Shown: positions 1-7,306, counted from the stretch's first letter. The stretch: DNA of 17,483 nucleotides from Acholeplasmataceae bacterium (GCA_023264085.1 JALQTF010000008.1:1-17483), one strand, 5' to 3'. The notes: generated from the letters alone by a model not told the origin. Made by a program: numbers and translations.

Positions 1-129
1 ATGAATATCATCTTGATTCACTGTTTTTTTAGCGAGTCTCAACCCTAATATATCTGTCATAAATTGATATATCTTTTCAGCATCAGAGGTCATTGCAGTG
101 ACATGATGAATGCCTGTTGTTTCTAACAT
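1..129 (-). CDS. Ring-cleaving dioxygenase / glyoxalase-fold protein, N-terminal part (runs off the left edge)
   Basis: Only the first 43 codons lie in the window. The product begins MLETTGIHHVTAMTSD, with the N-terminal His-His-Val-Thr-Ala pattern and a following Leu-Gly-Leu-Arg-Leu-x-Lys-Lys-Thr-Val stretch. This is the signature start of the vicinal-oxygen-chelate (glyoxalase/bleomycin-resistance) proteins annotated as ring-cleaving dioxygenases, such as Bacillus MhqO. The first His of that motif is normally a metal ligand. Family members act on catechol or quinone-type compounds. The start is supported by a GAGGTG Shine-Dalgarno site five bases upstream of the ATG. The gene is divergent from the acyltransferase operon at 238. 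The exact substrate cannot be told from this fragment. Confidence 0.82.
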   Translation of the reverse strand, partial: MLETTGIHHVTAMTSDAEKIYQFMTDILGLRLAKKTVNQDDIH

Positions 130-237
130 TTGTTCACCTCAAGTTAATTATCTCAAATTAATACTTTTTTTATAAATCTTTAGTATAATAGTAAGTAAAT
201 ATGTTAAATAAAGGTATAATTATTGTACTGAGGCAAG
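130..237. promoter_or_regulatory. Divergent intergenic region between the dioxygenase and acyltransferase operons
   Basis: This 108-bp AT-rich gap must hold the promoters for both divergent units. For the plus-strand operon there are two perfect -10 hexamers, TATAAT at 184-189 and at 215-220, but neither has a convincing -35 at 16-18 bp. For the minus strand, TATACT can be read at 187-182, overlapping the first plus-strand box, again with a poor -35. A 6-bp inverted repeat, TTAATT (144-149) and AATTAA (156-161), lies in the dioxygenase leader. The ribosome site for the plus gene is GAGG at 230-233. The boxes are seen directly; which are used is inference. Confidence 0.4.
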
Positions 238-1515
238 ATGAGAAAAAGACGCTACTGGTTTAAAATTGATAACGCTGGAAAGGTATTTCCATCCATTTCT
301 AATCAAGAACGCTCAAATGTGTTCCGTTTAAGTATGTCATTATATGAGGATGTCAATGTTGAATTATTAGAAAAAGCAGTCAATCTAGTCATTCCAAGAT
401 TTGAAGCATTTGCAGTCAAAATCAAAACTGGTATTTTTTGGCAATATTTTGATTCTAACCAAACCTATTTCAAAGTAGAAAAAGAGCCTGCAGTCATTAC
501 TCAATATTTTCATCCAAGTAAAAATCAACACTATTTATTTAAAGTGTATTATTTTAATAATCGCATTACATTAGAGACATTTCATGCCTTAACTGATGGT
601 AGTGGTGCATATCAATTTTTACTATCTATTGTTTATGAATATTTAACATTACTTGGACATACATTAGATCCTGAAAGCATGATTTTAGGAAGACGTCCGA
701 TTCAACCAAAAGAAAATGAAGATGCATTTGTTTCTAATTATGACAAAAAATCAGTGAAGAAAATGCGTGAAGAGCATGCTTTTCACCTAAAAAATGAAGC
801 TTATAAATTTCAATTTTCACATTTATTTAGTTTGAAGTTCTCTGTCAATGAGATTAAGCAAGTTTCAAAATCTTATGATGCAACCATTACACAGTATATT
901 GCGTCTGTTGTTGTGTATGCGATGATGCAAGAAAGTTTACACTTTTCTCAACAAAAAAAGCCTATCAAACTTTTTATACCCATTAATTTACGACCTTATT
1001 TTGATTCTGTTACACTAAGAAACTTTTCCATGTATTTGAAAACTGTTTTTCATCCTAAACAATCAAAATTAACATTTGAAGAGATTATTGAAATTACAAA
1101 AAAACAATTTAAGGAACAACTTACAACAGAACAACTCGTTTCTAGACTATCTGGGTATGTTTCTTTAGAAAAAGTATGGATACTAAGAATTATGCCATTC
1201 TTCATAAAAAATATTGCCTTTAAAATTGGCTACGATATGTTAGGCACAAAAATTAATACTGCGTCTTTTTCTAATTTAGGTCAAGCAAAATGTCCACAAT
1301 CAATGTTACCTTACATTTCTGACATTAACTTTATTATTGGTGGGTTTGGTTTAGGCATCTCTTCAATCAGTTATCAAGATACGTTGCAAATTAATTTAGC
1401 AACGCGTTTAAAAGACCATTCCATTATGAAAAAAATGGTGGATACATTCCATCTTCATAATTTAAAGATGCGGGTAATCTCCAATTATGAGGAGGCATAT
1501 GATGTCTTATTGTAA
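238..1515 (+). CDS. Condensation-domain / alcohol-acetyltransferase-like acyltransferase
   Basis: This 425-residue protein belongs to the chloramphenicol-acetyltransferase-like fold shared by NRPS condensation domains and alcohol acetyltransferases. The active-site motif HxxxDG is intact as HALTDG at residues 116-121, where the His would be the general base. A second family-like block, PINLRPYF followed by LRNF, lies at about residues 248-263. A Ser-Asn-Leu-Gly block near 345-348 sits where condensation domains carry their second conserved motif. It has no signal peptide and no carrier-protein domain, so it is a stand-alone acyl transferase, probably cytoplasmic or membrane-associated. It starts with GAGG four bases before the ATG and overlaps the next gene by 14 bp. 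The donor and acceptor are unknown; the fold assignment is fairly secure and the substrate is not. Confidence 0.72.
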   Translation: MRKRRYWFKIDNAGKVFPSISNQERSNVFRLSMSLYEDVNVELLEKAVNLVIPRFEAFAVKIKTGIFWQYFDSNQTYFKVEKEPAVITQYFHPSKNQHYLFKVYYFNNRITLETFHALTDGSGAYQFLLSIVYEYLTLLGHTLDPESMILGRRPIQPKENEDAFVSNYDKKSVKKMREEHAFHLKNEAYKFQFSHLFSLKFSVNEIKQVSKSYDATITQYIASVVVYAMMQESLHFSQQKKPIKLFIPINLRPYFDSVTLRNFSMYLKTVFHPKQSKLTFEEIIEITKKQFKEQLTTEQLVSRLSGYVSLEKVWILRIMPFFIKNIAFKIGYDMLGTKINTASFSNLGQAKCPQSMLPYISDINFIIGGFGLGISSISYQDTLQINLATRLKDHSIMKKMVDTFHLHNLKMRVISNYEEAYDVLL

Positions 1516-2158
1516 ACAATGTCATCTTCATTATGAGACACCTCAAACAAAATGTGTCTTGTGTGGCCAACCCTTAGAAACGGATAAGGCTGAAACCACG
1601 ATTACTTTTCCTAAGTTTACAAAACCAAAAAATAATACAAAAATATTTAAAGGATTCATTTATTTAAATATTTTAAGTTTTATTGTGTTATTTTTTATTG
1701 ATATTCAAAATCAAGATGCTTCTTTTTCATTAATCGCAGGTGTGATTCATTTATATGCCATCATTATGGCATCCTTTGTATTCTTATCAGAATTTTGGAC
1801 ACTCAAAGTAACAAAAATTATGTTACTTACATTGATCTTACTCTTAAGTATCGGACTCCTGGTAAGAGAAACAGTATGGGCGCTTGACTATGTAATTCCA
1901 ATTGTTTTAGGTGTCAATATTTTACTTTATGCAATCGTGATTTTATTTAAGCGAGATCGTGATGATGACGATGGCTACCATGTATTTTTACTCAGTATTT
2001 TAGGCATTATTCCATATGGATTTTATTTGTTAGGATGGATTCGTGAACCTCTACCAACACAAATTACTTTTATCGTATCCATTGGTGTATTTTTAGGACT
2101 TTTATTTTTTAATATTCGAGCGATTTTTGAAGCAATCAAAAGAAAGTTTCATTTATGA
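1502..2158 (+). CDS. Zinc-ribbon, six-helix membrane protein of unknown function (DUF6320-like)
   Basis: The 218-residue product opens with a compact zinc ribbon, Cys4-x2-Cys7 and Cys18-x2-Cys21. A basic linker follows, then about six hydrophobic helices filling the rest of the chain. A charged segment, RDRDDDDG, separates helices four and five. I place the start at 1502 rather than the in-frame ATGs at 1487 or 1499, because the Shine-Dalgarno site AGGAGG (1490-1495) lies six bases before it; an ATG at 1499 is possible but closely spaced. The gene overlaps the acyltransferase by 14 bp and shares an ATGA overlap with the downstream dehydratase, so the three are translationally coupled. From memory, small zinc-ribbon membrane proteins of the DUF6320 type accompany this kind of acyltransferase in other Firmicutes. 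No enzymatic motif is visible. Confidence 0.7.
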   Translation: MSYCKQCHLHYETPQTKCVLCGQPLETDKAETTITFPKFTKPKNNTKIFKGFIYLNILSFIVLFFIDIQNQDASFSLIAGVIHLYAIIMASFVFLSEFWTLKVTKIMLLTLILLLSIGLLVRETVWALDYVIPIVLGVNILLYAIVILFKRDRDDDDGYHVFLLSILGIIPYGFYLLGWIREPLPTQITFIVSIGVFLGLLFFNIRAIFEAIKRKFHL

Positions 2159-2925
2159 AAACACTTGTAACATTAGGACCCGAAGGCTCTTTTTCACAAG
2201 TATGTGCAACCATGCATTATAAAAGTACACATGATATTCGTTATGAAAAAGATCTTCTTTCTGTCTTTAATTCACTGTCTGAAGGTACCGATATCCTTGT
2301 TCCTCTAGAAAATTCAACCGATGGTTTTGTATATCAAACATTAGATGGACTGATCAAACATCCTGGATTTATATTTAAAACACATACACTTCCGATTGCA
2401 TTCGGATGTGTTGGACATATCACACAAGCAAAAAACCTTTATGCTCAATTTGTCACTCAACAACAATGCCAAGAATTTTTATTTCAACACAAGTCTTTAA
2501 ATGTGATTACAACTCCTTCTAATTCTGACTCCATGAAACATATTGATCAAGATAGTGTTGCGATCGTTCCTATGCATTTAGTGGATGATAAACTTCCTCA
2601 CATCGATCATATTGAAGATTTTTCTCATAACCAAACACGCTTTGCATGTATTTCATTACAACCAACATATACCACCTATAAAAATGCTTCTTTGTTGATC
2701 ACGCCTCATGTCGATCGACCCGGATTGTTGTATGATATTCTTGGTCAATTTCAATATCATTCAATTAACCTATCTGCTATATTGTCAAGACCTAATAAAA
2801 AAATTGATAAGAAATACCATTTCTATATAGAAATTGATATGACAACTTCAACATTAGAAGCACTTGATGCTGTTATTGAACTTATGGCATCAAAATTTGA
2901 TGTTAAGTTTTTGGGACATTATTAA
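2155..2925 (+). CDS. pheA: Prephenate dehydratase with C-terminal ACT domain (divergent)
   Basis: The enzyme would convert prephenate to phenylpyruvate, the committed step to phenylalanine. The N-terminal type-2 periplasmic-binding-like catalytic half begins TLGPEGSFSQ (residues 6-15) and carries VPLENSTDGFV (49-59). It ends with the diagnostic Thr-Arg-Phe at 161-163. An ACT domain follows from about residue 177 (SLLITPHVDRPGLLYDIL); its SRPN at 211-214 corresponds to the phenylalanine-binding ESRP motif, with Leu in place of Glu. At 256 residues it is a little shorter than usual. The usual Ser-Thr-Ala-Glu-Ala-Ala stretch is replaced by SNSDSM (122-127), so activity may be altered. It shares ATGA with the preceding membrane-protein gene. 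No other aromatic-pathway gene is in the window. The family call is secure; the catalytic role is less so. Confidence 0.87.
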   Translation: MKTLVTLGPEGSFSQVCATMHYKSTHDIRYEKDLLSVFNSLSEGTDILVPLENSTDGFVYQTLDGLIKHPGFIFKTHTLPIAFGCVGHITQAKNLYAQFVTQQQCQEFLFQHKSLNVITTPSNSDSMKHIDQDSVAIVPMHLVDDKLPHIDHIEDFSHNQTRFACISLQPTYTTYKNASLLITPHVDRPGLLYDILGQFQYHSINLSAILSRPNKKIDKKYHFYIEIDMTTSTLEALDAVIELMASKFDVKFLGHY

Positions 2926-2958
2926 AAAAGCACCCTCATATTGCGGGTGCTTTTTTTT
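2924..2958. terminator. Bidirectional rho-independent terminator between convergent operons
   Basis: The arms AAAAAAGCACCC (2924-2935) and GGGTGCTTTTTT (2945-2956) form a perfect stem around a 9-base loop. Eight T residues run from 2951 on the plus strand and six A residues flank the other side, so the hairpin can end transcription in both directions. The pheA stop codon (2923-2925) runs into the A tract, and the transporter gene ends only a few bases to the right. Confidence 0.93.
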
Positions 2959-2965
2959 ATAAATA

Positions 2966-4546
2966 TTATTTTTTTCTTGTCTTAAAGATAAGAATCGATG
3001 CGAAAATAAGAACGTAAAGTAGAATACCTAAAAATGTAATGACATTAAAGAGTGTTTCATTGGCTGTACCATAAGTAAAACTTGGAATAAAAAGTAATAC
3101 AAATAATGGGAGTGCCATGACTATTGCTGTACCTGAACCCACGACCATTTCTTCTGCAACAGGTGTTTTCAGTTCTGGATCAAGTCCTTTAAGTAATGCA
3201 AGACCTGTAGAAGCAACGCCTGTTAACATGCCAAATAATCCAATAGAAAATTCATCTTGATAATCTTTATAAATACGTTTTGTCATAAATCTCAAATAAA
3301 AAAATGTCGCAGTTCCTGCCAATATTGCAGTAATGATCAATTGTACGCCATATGTTGATAAGAATGCAAGTGTAATTGCAAGAACAGATCCTGTAATCAT
3401 AATATTAAACGCAAACGATGCAATATTCGATAAGACATAATTGTTTGTTAAAAAACGTACATTTTTACCTTTAGATTCTGCTTTATTTAATATTGCTTTA
3501 TATAGCAGCGCATATAAGATGGCAATAATAAAATTAAATCCTCTTAATAATCCAAAGATCATCGCGCCAGCCCCGCCAATCGATGCAAGTGCAATATTCA
3601 ATCCAAAAAGTGTTAAATACACAAGACCATAAATCACTCCAATCACAACAAACTGTTGTGTAAGGCCATCAAGTAAACTGATTTCTTTTACAGTGTCAAT
3701 GGTCACTTGTGTTTGTTGAGGTGTTTCATCGTATTGTTTATGATTGTTGAACCCTTTTCTTCTACTAAAGATATTAATGATGACAACACCAACGGTACCA
3801 CCAAAAACAAATCCCAAAAAGGCATAAGATGCACCAAGCGTGGTTCCATAACCATTTAAAAATTGATTCCAACCACTACCAATTGACATCGCAAGTCCTG
3901 GTCCTTGACCAAATCCTAAAGCAACAAGCATCCCTGATCCAATAAATTGATTTGAAAATAATAGAAATACTAGCAAAATACCAATCACCGCTTGAAGGGC
4001 ATATGTGGATGTAATGAGCATCCCTGTAGACCAGTATTTCCCTTTTTCTTTTTGTTCAGATCGTTTAAGTGCTAATGCTAAAAATCCGATGGCAAGTGCG
4101 TGATACACAATGGTTTCAATGACATTGACATTAAAAAATGTCGTTTCTTTTGAGAGTAATAACATCACTGTGCCATCTTGAAGTTCATAATAGTTTTTTA
4201 CTTCTCTATTGAAATACGCATCTTGATAAAGCGTACTGAAATCGTCAAAATCTTCCTCATTTATAAATAACAATTCAAAATCTTCTTGTGTGATTTCATT
4301 TGCTGAAGCTAAAGAAACATTATCTTCTAAAGTGATATATCTTCCTTCAAGGTCAACTTCAACATACACCTCTGAAGAAAATACAGGTGCAAATACTAAT
4401 GAGATAATGAGACCAAGCATCCCACCTAATAGTGCTGTTGGAATGACGATTTTATTGAGTAATGGTACTTTAGTTTTTAAAAACTTCCCTATAAATATCA
4501 GTGCTGCAATAAGTAAAAAATAAATAATTGTTGTCCATTGTTCCAT
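2966..4546 (-). CDS. GltS/ESS-family sodium:glutamate symporter-like transporter
   Basis: This 526-residue polytopic membrane protein has the ESS (GltS) family hallmarks. It begins with a short helix, then a charged turn and IVIPTALLGGMLGL (33-46), equivalent to the family's conserved Pro-x2-x2-Gly-Gly helix. A first re-entrant-type motif, GFGQGPGLAMSIGSG, lies at 211-225. The C-terminal repeat holds GMLTGVASTGLALLKG (439-454) followed by DPELKTPVAEE (456-466), which closely matches the GltS C-terminal motif. It should import glutamate or a related anion with sodium. It is over 100 residues longer than typical GltS, mainly because of a polar, acidic insertion at about 57-134 between the second and third helices. 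The start has AAAGGAG within the end of the preceding acyltransferase gene, one base away. Substrate not proven. Confidence 0.83.
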   Translation of the reverse strand: MEQWTTIIYFLLIAALIFIGKFLKTKVPLLNKIVIPTALLGGMLGLIISLVFAPVFSSEVYVEVDLEGRYITLEDNVSLASANEITQEDFELLFINEEDFDDFSTLYQDAYFNREVKNYYELQDGTVMLLLSKETTFFNVNVIETIVYHALAIGFLALALKRSEQKEKGKYWSTGMLITSTYALQAVIGILLVFLLFSNQFIGSGMLVALGFGQGPGLAMSIGSGWNQFLNGYGTTLGASYAFLGFVFGGTVGVVIINIFSRRKGFNNHKQYDETPQQTQVTIDTVKEISLLDGLTQQFVVIGVIYGLVYLTLFGLNIALASIGGAGAMIFGLLRGFNFIIAILYALLYKAILNKAESKGKNVRFLTNNYVLSNIASFAFNIMITGSVLAITLAFLSTYGVQLIITAILAGTATFFYLRFMTKRIYKDYQDEFSIGLFGMLTGVASTGLALLKGLDPELKTPVAEEMVVGSGTAIVMALPLFVLLFIPSFTYGTANETLFNVITFLGILLYVLIFASILIFKTRKK

Positions 4547-4547
4547 G

Positions 4548-5669
4548 TTAATTCTCCTTTATATATGTGATTGCGTTTAATATAATCATTGGATCTTTCA
4601 ATAAGAAATTATAAGTTTGTTCCCCATAATCAAAAGATAAGTTGTGCTTTCTTGTGATGACTTCACCTTGAATCTTATCTACATCAAATGTGATGACAGG
4701 ATCTGTTTTTATCTTAAGTTTTTGATTTTCTAAAATCACTTGTTGATATCCTAAATCTTTTTTCTTTTGCTGAATGACATCCACTTGATATAATTGTCCC
4801 TCTGTTTGAATGGCTTCGTTAAGTCTTTTAGGAAAAATCTTTTTTTGATCACTTCCCCATTCCACTAGACTTGGATACGGTCCATTAAGTTGAGAGGTTT
4901 CATCGAAAGATGCAATCTTACCACAGTGACTACAATGAATATCAGCATCTTGACCTTTAAGCGTTTGTGTATGTTTACATTTGGGACAATAATACAAATA
5001 ATGCTCAATACCATCAGCACGACCTTTGAGACGGTATCGAAATTGTTTTGATGCATTCCATTTAAAATCATTAAATGCAATTGCATCTTTTAGCTGACCT
5101 TCTATTTGTTCTACAGAAAGTGATGGAAGTGATTCTTTTGAAATCAGTGTATAAAAATGGGTGTGAAAATGTCCTTTTTTACGATAAAAACCCCATCTAG
5201 GATGGGCTAAATATCCACCATTAATTTTTGCAATGACAACATCTACATTGAGTTTTTTAACGAGTTTTGCTGTTGGTACATAATCAGTTTTTGTTTGTTC
5301 ACCAAAATAAGAGGCATTGCCTTCTGGAAAAAGCATCACAGGTCTTTTTTGTTTGTGAATCGCATCTAAAATAAGTCGTATCGTCTGCATGTCTGATTGA
5401 CCTTTTCGCTTTGAAATAGAAGTAACAACATGTGTTAACAACCATTTAAATATTGGATTGGTGTACAAAAAGGAATTTGCAACTGGATATGGGTATCTTT
5501 TTATAACCATTCCAACGATGAGTGGATCGTGTTGTGTTGCATGATTTCCTAAAAGTAAGTAGGGGGACTTTGTTTTTGGATCAAAATGATCATAGGTATA
5601 CTTTAAATCAAACCTATAATGAAACATGATTTTTAATCCAATACGTCCTACCTCTGTGAGTAGGCCCAT
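4548..5669 (-). CDS. PlsC-like lysophospholipid acyltransferase with zinc ribbon and extra C-terminal domain
   Basis: The N-terminal half is a glycerolipid acyltransferase. The catalytic H-x4-D motif is NHATQHD, with His43 and Asp48. The acyl-acceptor motif FPEGNAS lies at 114-120. It probably acylates lysophosphatidic acid or a related lipid at the inner membrane face. Unlike ordinary PlsC (about 200-250 residues), this 373-residue protein continues with a zinc ribbon, Cys228-x2-Cys231 and Cys246-x2-Cys249. A further domain of about 110 residues, rich in beta-strand-like pattern, follows and is not recognised. CAGGAG lies about six bases before the ATG; the gene starts 13 bp after ald and ends 1 bp before the transporter gene. 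The acyltransferase call is firm, the exact acceptor is inferred. Confidence 0.84.
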   Translation of the reverse strand: MGLLTEVGRIGLKIMFHYRFDLKYTYDHFDPKTKSPYLLLGNHATQHDPLIVGMVIKRYPYPVANSFLYTNPIFKWLLTHVVTSISKRKGQSDMQTIRLILDAIHKQKRPVMLFPEGNASYFGEQTKTDYVPTAKLVKKLNVDVVIAKINGGYLAHPRWGFYRKKGHFHTHFYTLISKESLPSLSVEQIEGQLKDAIAFNDFKWNASKQFRYRLKGRADGIEHYLYYCPKCKHTQTLKGQDADIHCSHCGKIASFDETSQLNGPYPSLVEWGSDQKKIFPKRLNEAIQTEGQLYQVDVIQQKKKDLGYQQVILENQKLKIKTDPVITFDVDKIQGEVITRKHNLSFDYGEQTYNFLLKDPMIILNAITYIKEN

Positions 5670-5682
5670 ATAAACTCCTGTT

Positions 5683-6792
5683 TTATTTTAATGTTAGAAA
5701 TGATGTATATGGTAAATTAAATGCTTCGGCGACACCTTCATACGTAATATGACCATTATAAGTATTGATACCTTTATAAATCGGCATGAATTCTGATGCC
5801 TTAGAAATACCTTCATTTGCAATTTTAAGACCGTATTTTAATGTTGCATGATTGAGTGCATCCGTAGATGTCTGAGGTACTGCACCTGGCATATTCGCGA
5901 CACAGTAATGAATAATATCATCCACAATGAATATTGGATCACTATGATATGTCATCTTAGACACTTCTGTAGAGCCACCTTGATCGATCGCAACATCCAC
6001 GATTACTGTTCCTTTTTTCATAGAAGCATAATAACTTCTTCTAATGAGTTTAGGAGCTTTAGCACCTTTCACTAATACGGAACCAATCACAATATCTGCG
6101 TGTTCTAAAGCTTCTTTAATATGATGTTCGTTAGAGTATAATGTTTGTACTTTATTTCGGTATAAATGATCGAGTTTTTCTAATTTTCTAATGTCAACAT
6201 CAATCGCTGTGACTCTTGCACCCATACCCACTAACAATTGGATCGCATTCATCCCTACGGTACCACAACCAATCACAACCGCTTCTGCTTGTTTAGTCCC
6301 TGGTACACCAGATACTAAAATGCCTTTCCCACCTTGTGGTTTTTCTAAGTATTTCGCACCTTGTATTGCAGCGAGTCTTCCAGCAACTGCACTCATAGGT
6401 TCTAAACATGCAAGTACGCCATCGGATTCTTCAATTGTTTCATAAGCAATGGATGTCACACCAGATTTTAATAGTGCTTGTGTTAACGCTTCATCTGCTG
6501 CTAAATGTAAAAAGGTATAAAGTAAAAGTCCTTTTTTAAAATATACAAACTCTGATGGAAGCGGCTCTTTTACTTTCACGATCATGTCAGCATCTTTCCA
6601 TACATCTTTCGCATGGTCATATATGATCGCACCTGATATACTATATGCTTCATTGGTGAAACCTGATTCTAAACCTGCATCTTTTTCAACGATGACACGA
6701 TGTCCTGCTTTGACATATTGTAAAACCGATGATGGTGTCAATCCAACACGATATTCATGTTTTTTAATTTCTTTGACTGTACCTATAATCAT
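5683..6792 (-). CDS. ald: Alanine dehydrogenase
   Basis: This NAD-dependent enzyme interconverts L-alanine with pyruvate plus ammonia, in the cytoplasm, usually as a hexamer. The 369-residue length is normal. The conserved start is MIIGTVKEIKKHEYRVGLTP, with Arg15 in the substrate pocket. VKVKEP (72-77) supplies Lys75, LHLAAD (95-100) supplies His96 and DVAIDQGG (266-273) supplies Asp270; these correspond to the known catalytic and substrate-binding residues. The Rossmann motif is VVIGCGTVG (172-180), and the NAD ribose acid falls near AIDVD (196-200). AAGGAG precedes the start. Its ATG shares ATGA with the upstream Nudix stop, so it is coupled to that gene. The gene could feed pyruvate into central metabolism or make alanine; direction cannot be read from sequence. 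Confidence 0.96.
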   Translation of the reverse strand: MIIGTVKEIKKHEYRVGLTPSSVLQYVKAGHRVIVEKDAGLESGFTNEAYSISGAIIYDHAKDVWKDADMIVKVKEPLPSEFVYFKKGLLLYTFLHLAADEALTQALLKSGVTSIAYETIEESDGVLACLEPMSAVAGRLAAIQGAKYLEKPQGGKGILVSGVPGTKQAEAVVIGCGTVGMNAIQLLVGMGARVTAIDVDIRKLEKLDHLYRNKVQTLYSNEHHIKEALEHADIVIGSVLVKGAKAPKLIRRSYYASMKKGTVIVDVAIDQGGSTEVSKMTYHSDPIFIVDDIIHYCVANMPGAVPQTSTDALNHATLKYGLKIANEGISKASEFMPIYKGINTYNGHITYEGVAEAFNLPYTSFLTLK

Positions 6793-7196
6793 AGTTTCTC
6801 CTTGATGATTGAATGATAATATGTAAGAATGTCCTTATCTCTTTGATATGTAAGTTTATTTAAAGCTTCTTCATAACTTAAAAACATCGCATCGTATAAT
6901 TCTTCTTTTTGAAATTTCAATGTGTCAGCTACGGTTTTAGATAACATGTATATAACTTCTTTTTCAACGGACGTTTTTAGCATGTAATGGTTATACATGG
7001 GGTAACCTAAAATTGTAATATCAATCCCAACTTCTTCATAGCACTCGCGCGTAATGGTTTCTTCGATGGATTCACCTTGTTCGATATGACCTTTAGGAAA
7101 TCCAAAGTGATTTCCATGAATTTGATGAATAATAACATATTGAATATATTCTTTATAAAGGCGATAAATAACGGATCCTGCAGAGATTTCTTTCAT
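6789..7196 (-). CDS. Nudix hydrolase, Ap4A-hydrolase-like
   Basis: This 135-residue protein contains a perfect Nudix box at residues 36-58: Gly36, Glu42, Arg50-Glu51, Glu54-Glu55, Gly57, Ile58, with all metal-binding glutamates present. The segment just before it, FGFPKGHIEQGE (31-42), resembles asymmetric diadenosine-tetraphosphate hydrolases, so Ap4A or a related dinucleotide is a reasonable substrate. An mRNA-decapping (RppH-like) or general house-cleaning role is also possible. I choose the ATG at 7196, which has a GAGGA ribosome site just upstream, over the in-frame ATG at 7223, which precedes it with no good site. It is the first gene of the four-gene Nudix-ald-acyltransferase-transporter operon and overlaps ald by 4 bp. 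Confidence 0.87.
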   Translation of the reverse strand: MKEISAGSVIYRLYKEYIQYVIIHQIHGNHFGFPKGHIEQGESIEETITRECYEEVGIDITILGYPMYNHYMLKTSVEKEVIYMLSKTVADTLKFQKEELYDAMFLSYEEALNKLTYQRDKDILTYYHSIIKEKL

Positions 7197-7211
7197 AATT
7201 TCCTCACTGAT

Positions 7212-7220
7212 ATTATAACA
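7212..7220 (-). promoter_or_regulatory. Extended -10 promoter candidate for the Nudix operon
   Basis: On the minus strand this reads TGTTATAAT, an extended -10 element (TGn before a perfect TATAAT at 7217-7212). No good -35 is visible 17 bp upstream; that stretch is an A/T-rich inverted repeat. Transcription starting 6-8 bases downstream would leave a leader of only about ten bases ahead of the ATG at 7196. Confidence 0.55.
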
Positions 7221-7223
7221 CAC

Positions 7224-7242
7224 TCATATTAAAAAAATATGA
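7224..7242. repeat. Inverted repeat in the Nudix/glgA divergent promoter region (operator candidate)
   Basis: TCATATT (7224-7230) and AATATGA (7236-7242) are a perfect 7-bp inverted repeat with a five-A spacer. It sits where the -35 region of the leftward Nudix promoter would be, and about 12 bp upstream of the -35 of the rightward glgA promoter. A regulator bound here could affect both. The repeat is directly visible; an operator role is inference, and AT-rich DNA can produce such repeats by chance. Confidence 0.4.
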
Positions 7243-7253
7243 AGAAATTGACA

Positions 7254-7283
7254 TTGAAACCATCTCATGAACCATGTTATAAT
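7254..7283 (+). promoter_or_regulatory. SigA-type promoter of glgA-glgC
   Basis: TTGAAA (7254-7259) and TATAAT (7278-7283) are separated by 18 bp, with TG one base before the -10 (TGTTATAAT). This is a strong housekeeping-type promoter. The expected start near 7290 gives a short leader with the ribosome site GCGAGG (7293-7298) eight bases before the glgA ATG. Confidence 0.8.
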
Positions 7284-7306
7284 AAAAGAAAAGCGAGGCA
7301 AATTTC

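Noticed and set aside
3441..4523. Plus-strand open frames opposite the GltS-like transporter
   Set aside because: Antisense to a gene with clear family motifs; composition reflects the complement of hydrophobic codons.
5848..6805. Several plus-strand open frames of 73-84 codons opposite ald
   Set aside because: They are antisense shadows of ald, which has full catalytic motifs; none resembles a known protein.
7197..7223. Nine-codon longer Nudix start at 7223
   Set aside because: No ribosome site precedes it, and it would overlap the -10 box; the ATG at 7196 has GAGGA just upstream.
7248..7253. Perfect TTGACA as the -35 of the glgA promoter
   Set aside because: It is 24 bp from the TATAAT at 7278; TTGAAA at 7254-7259 has an 18-bp spacing.
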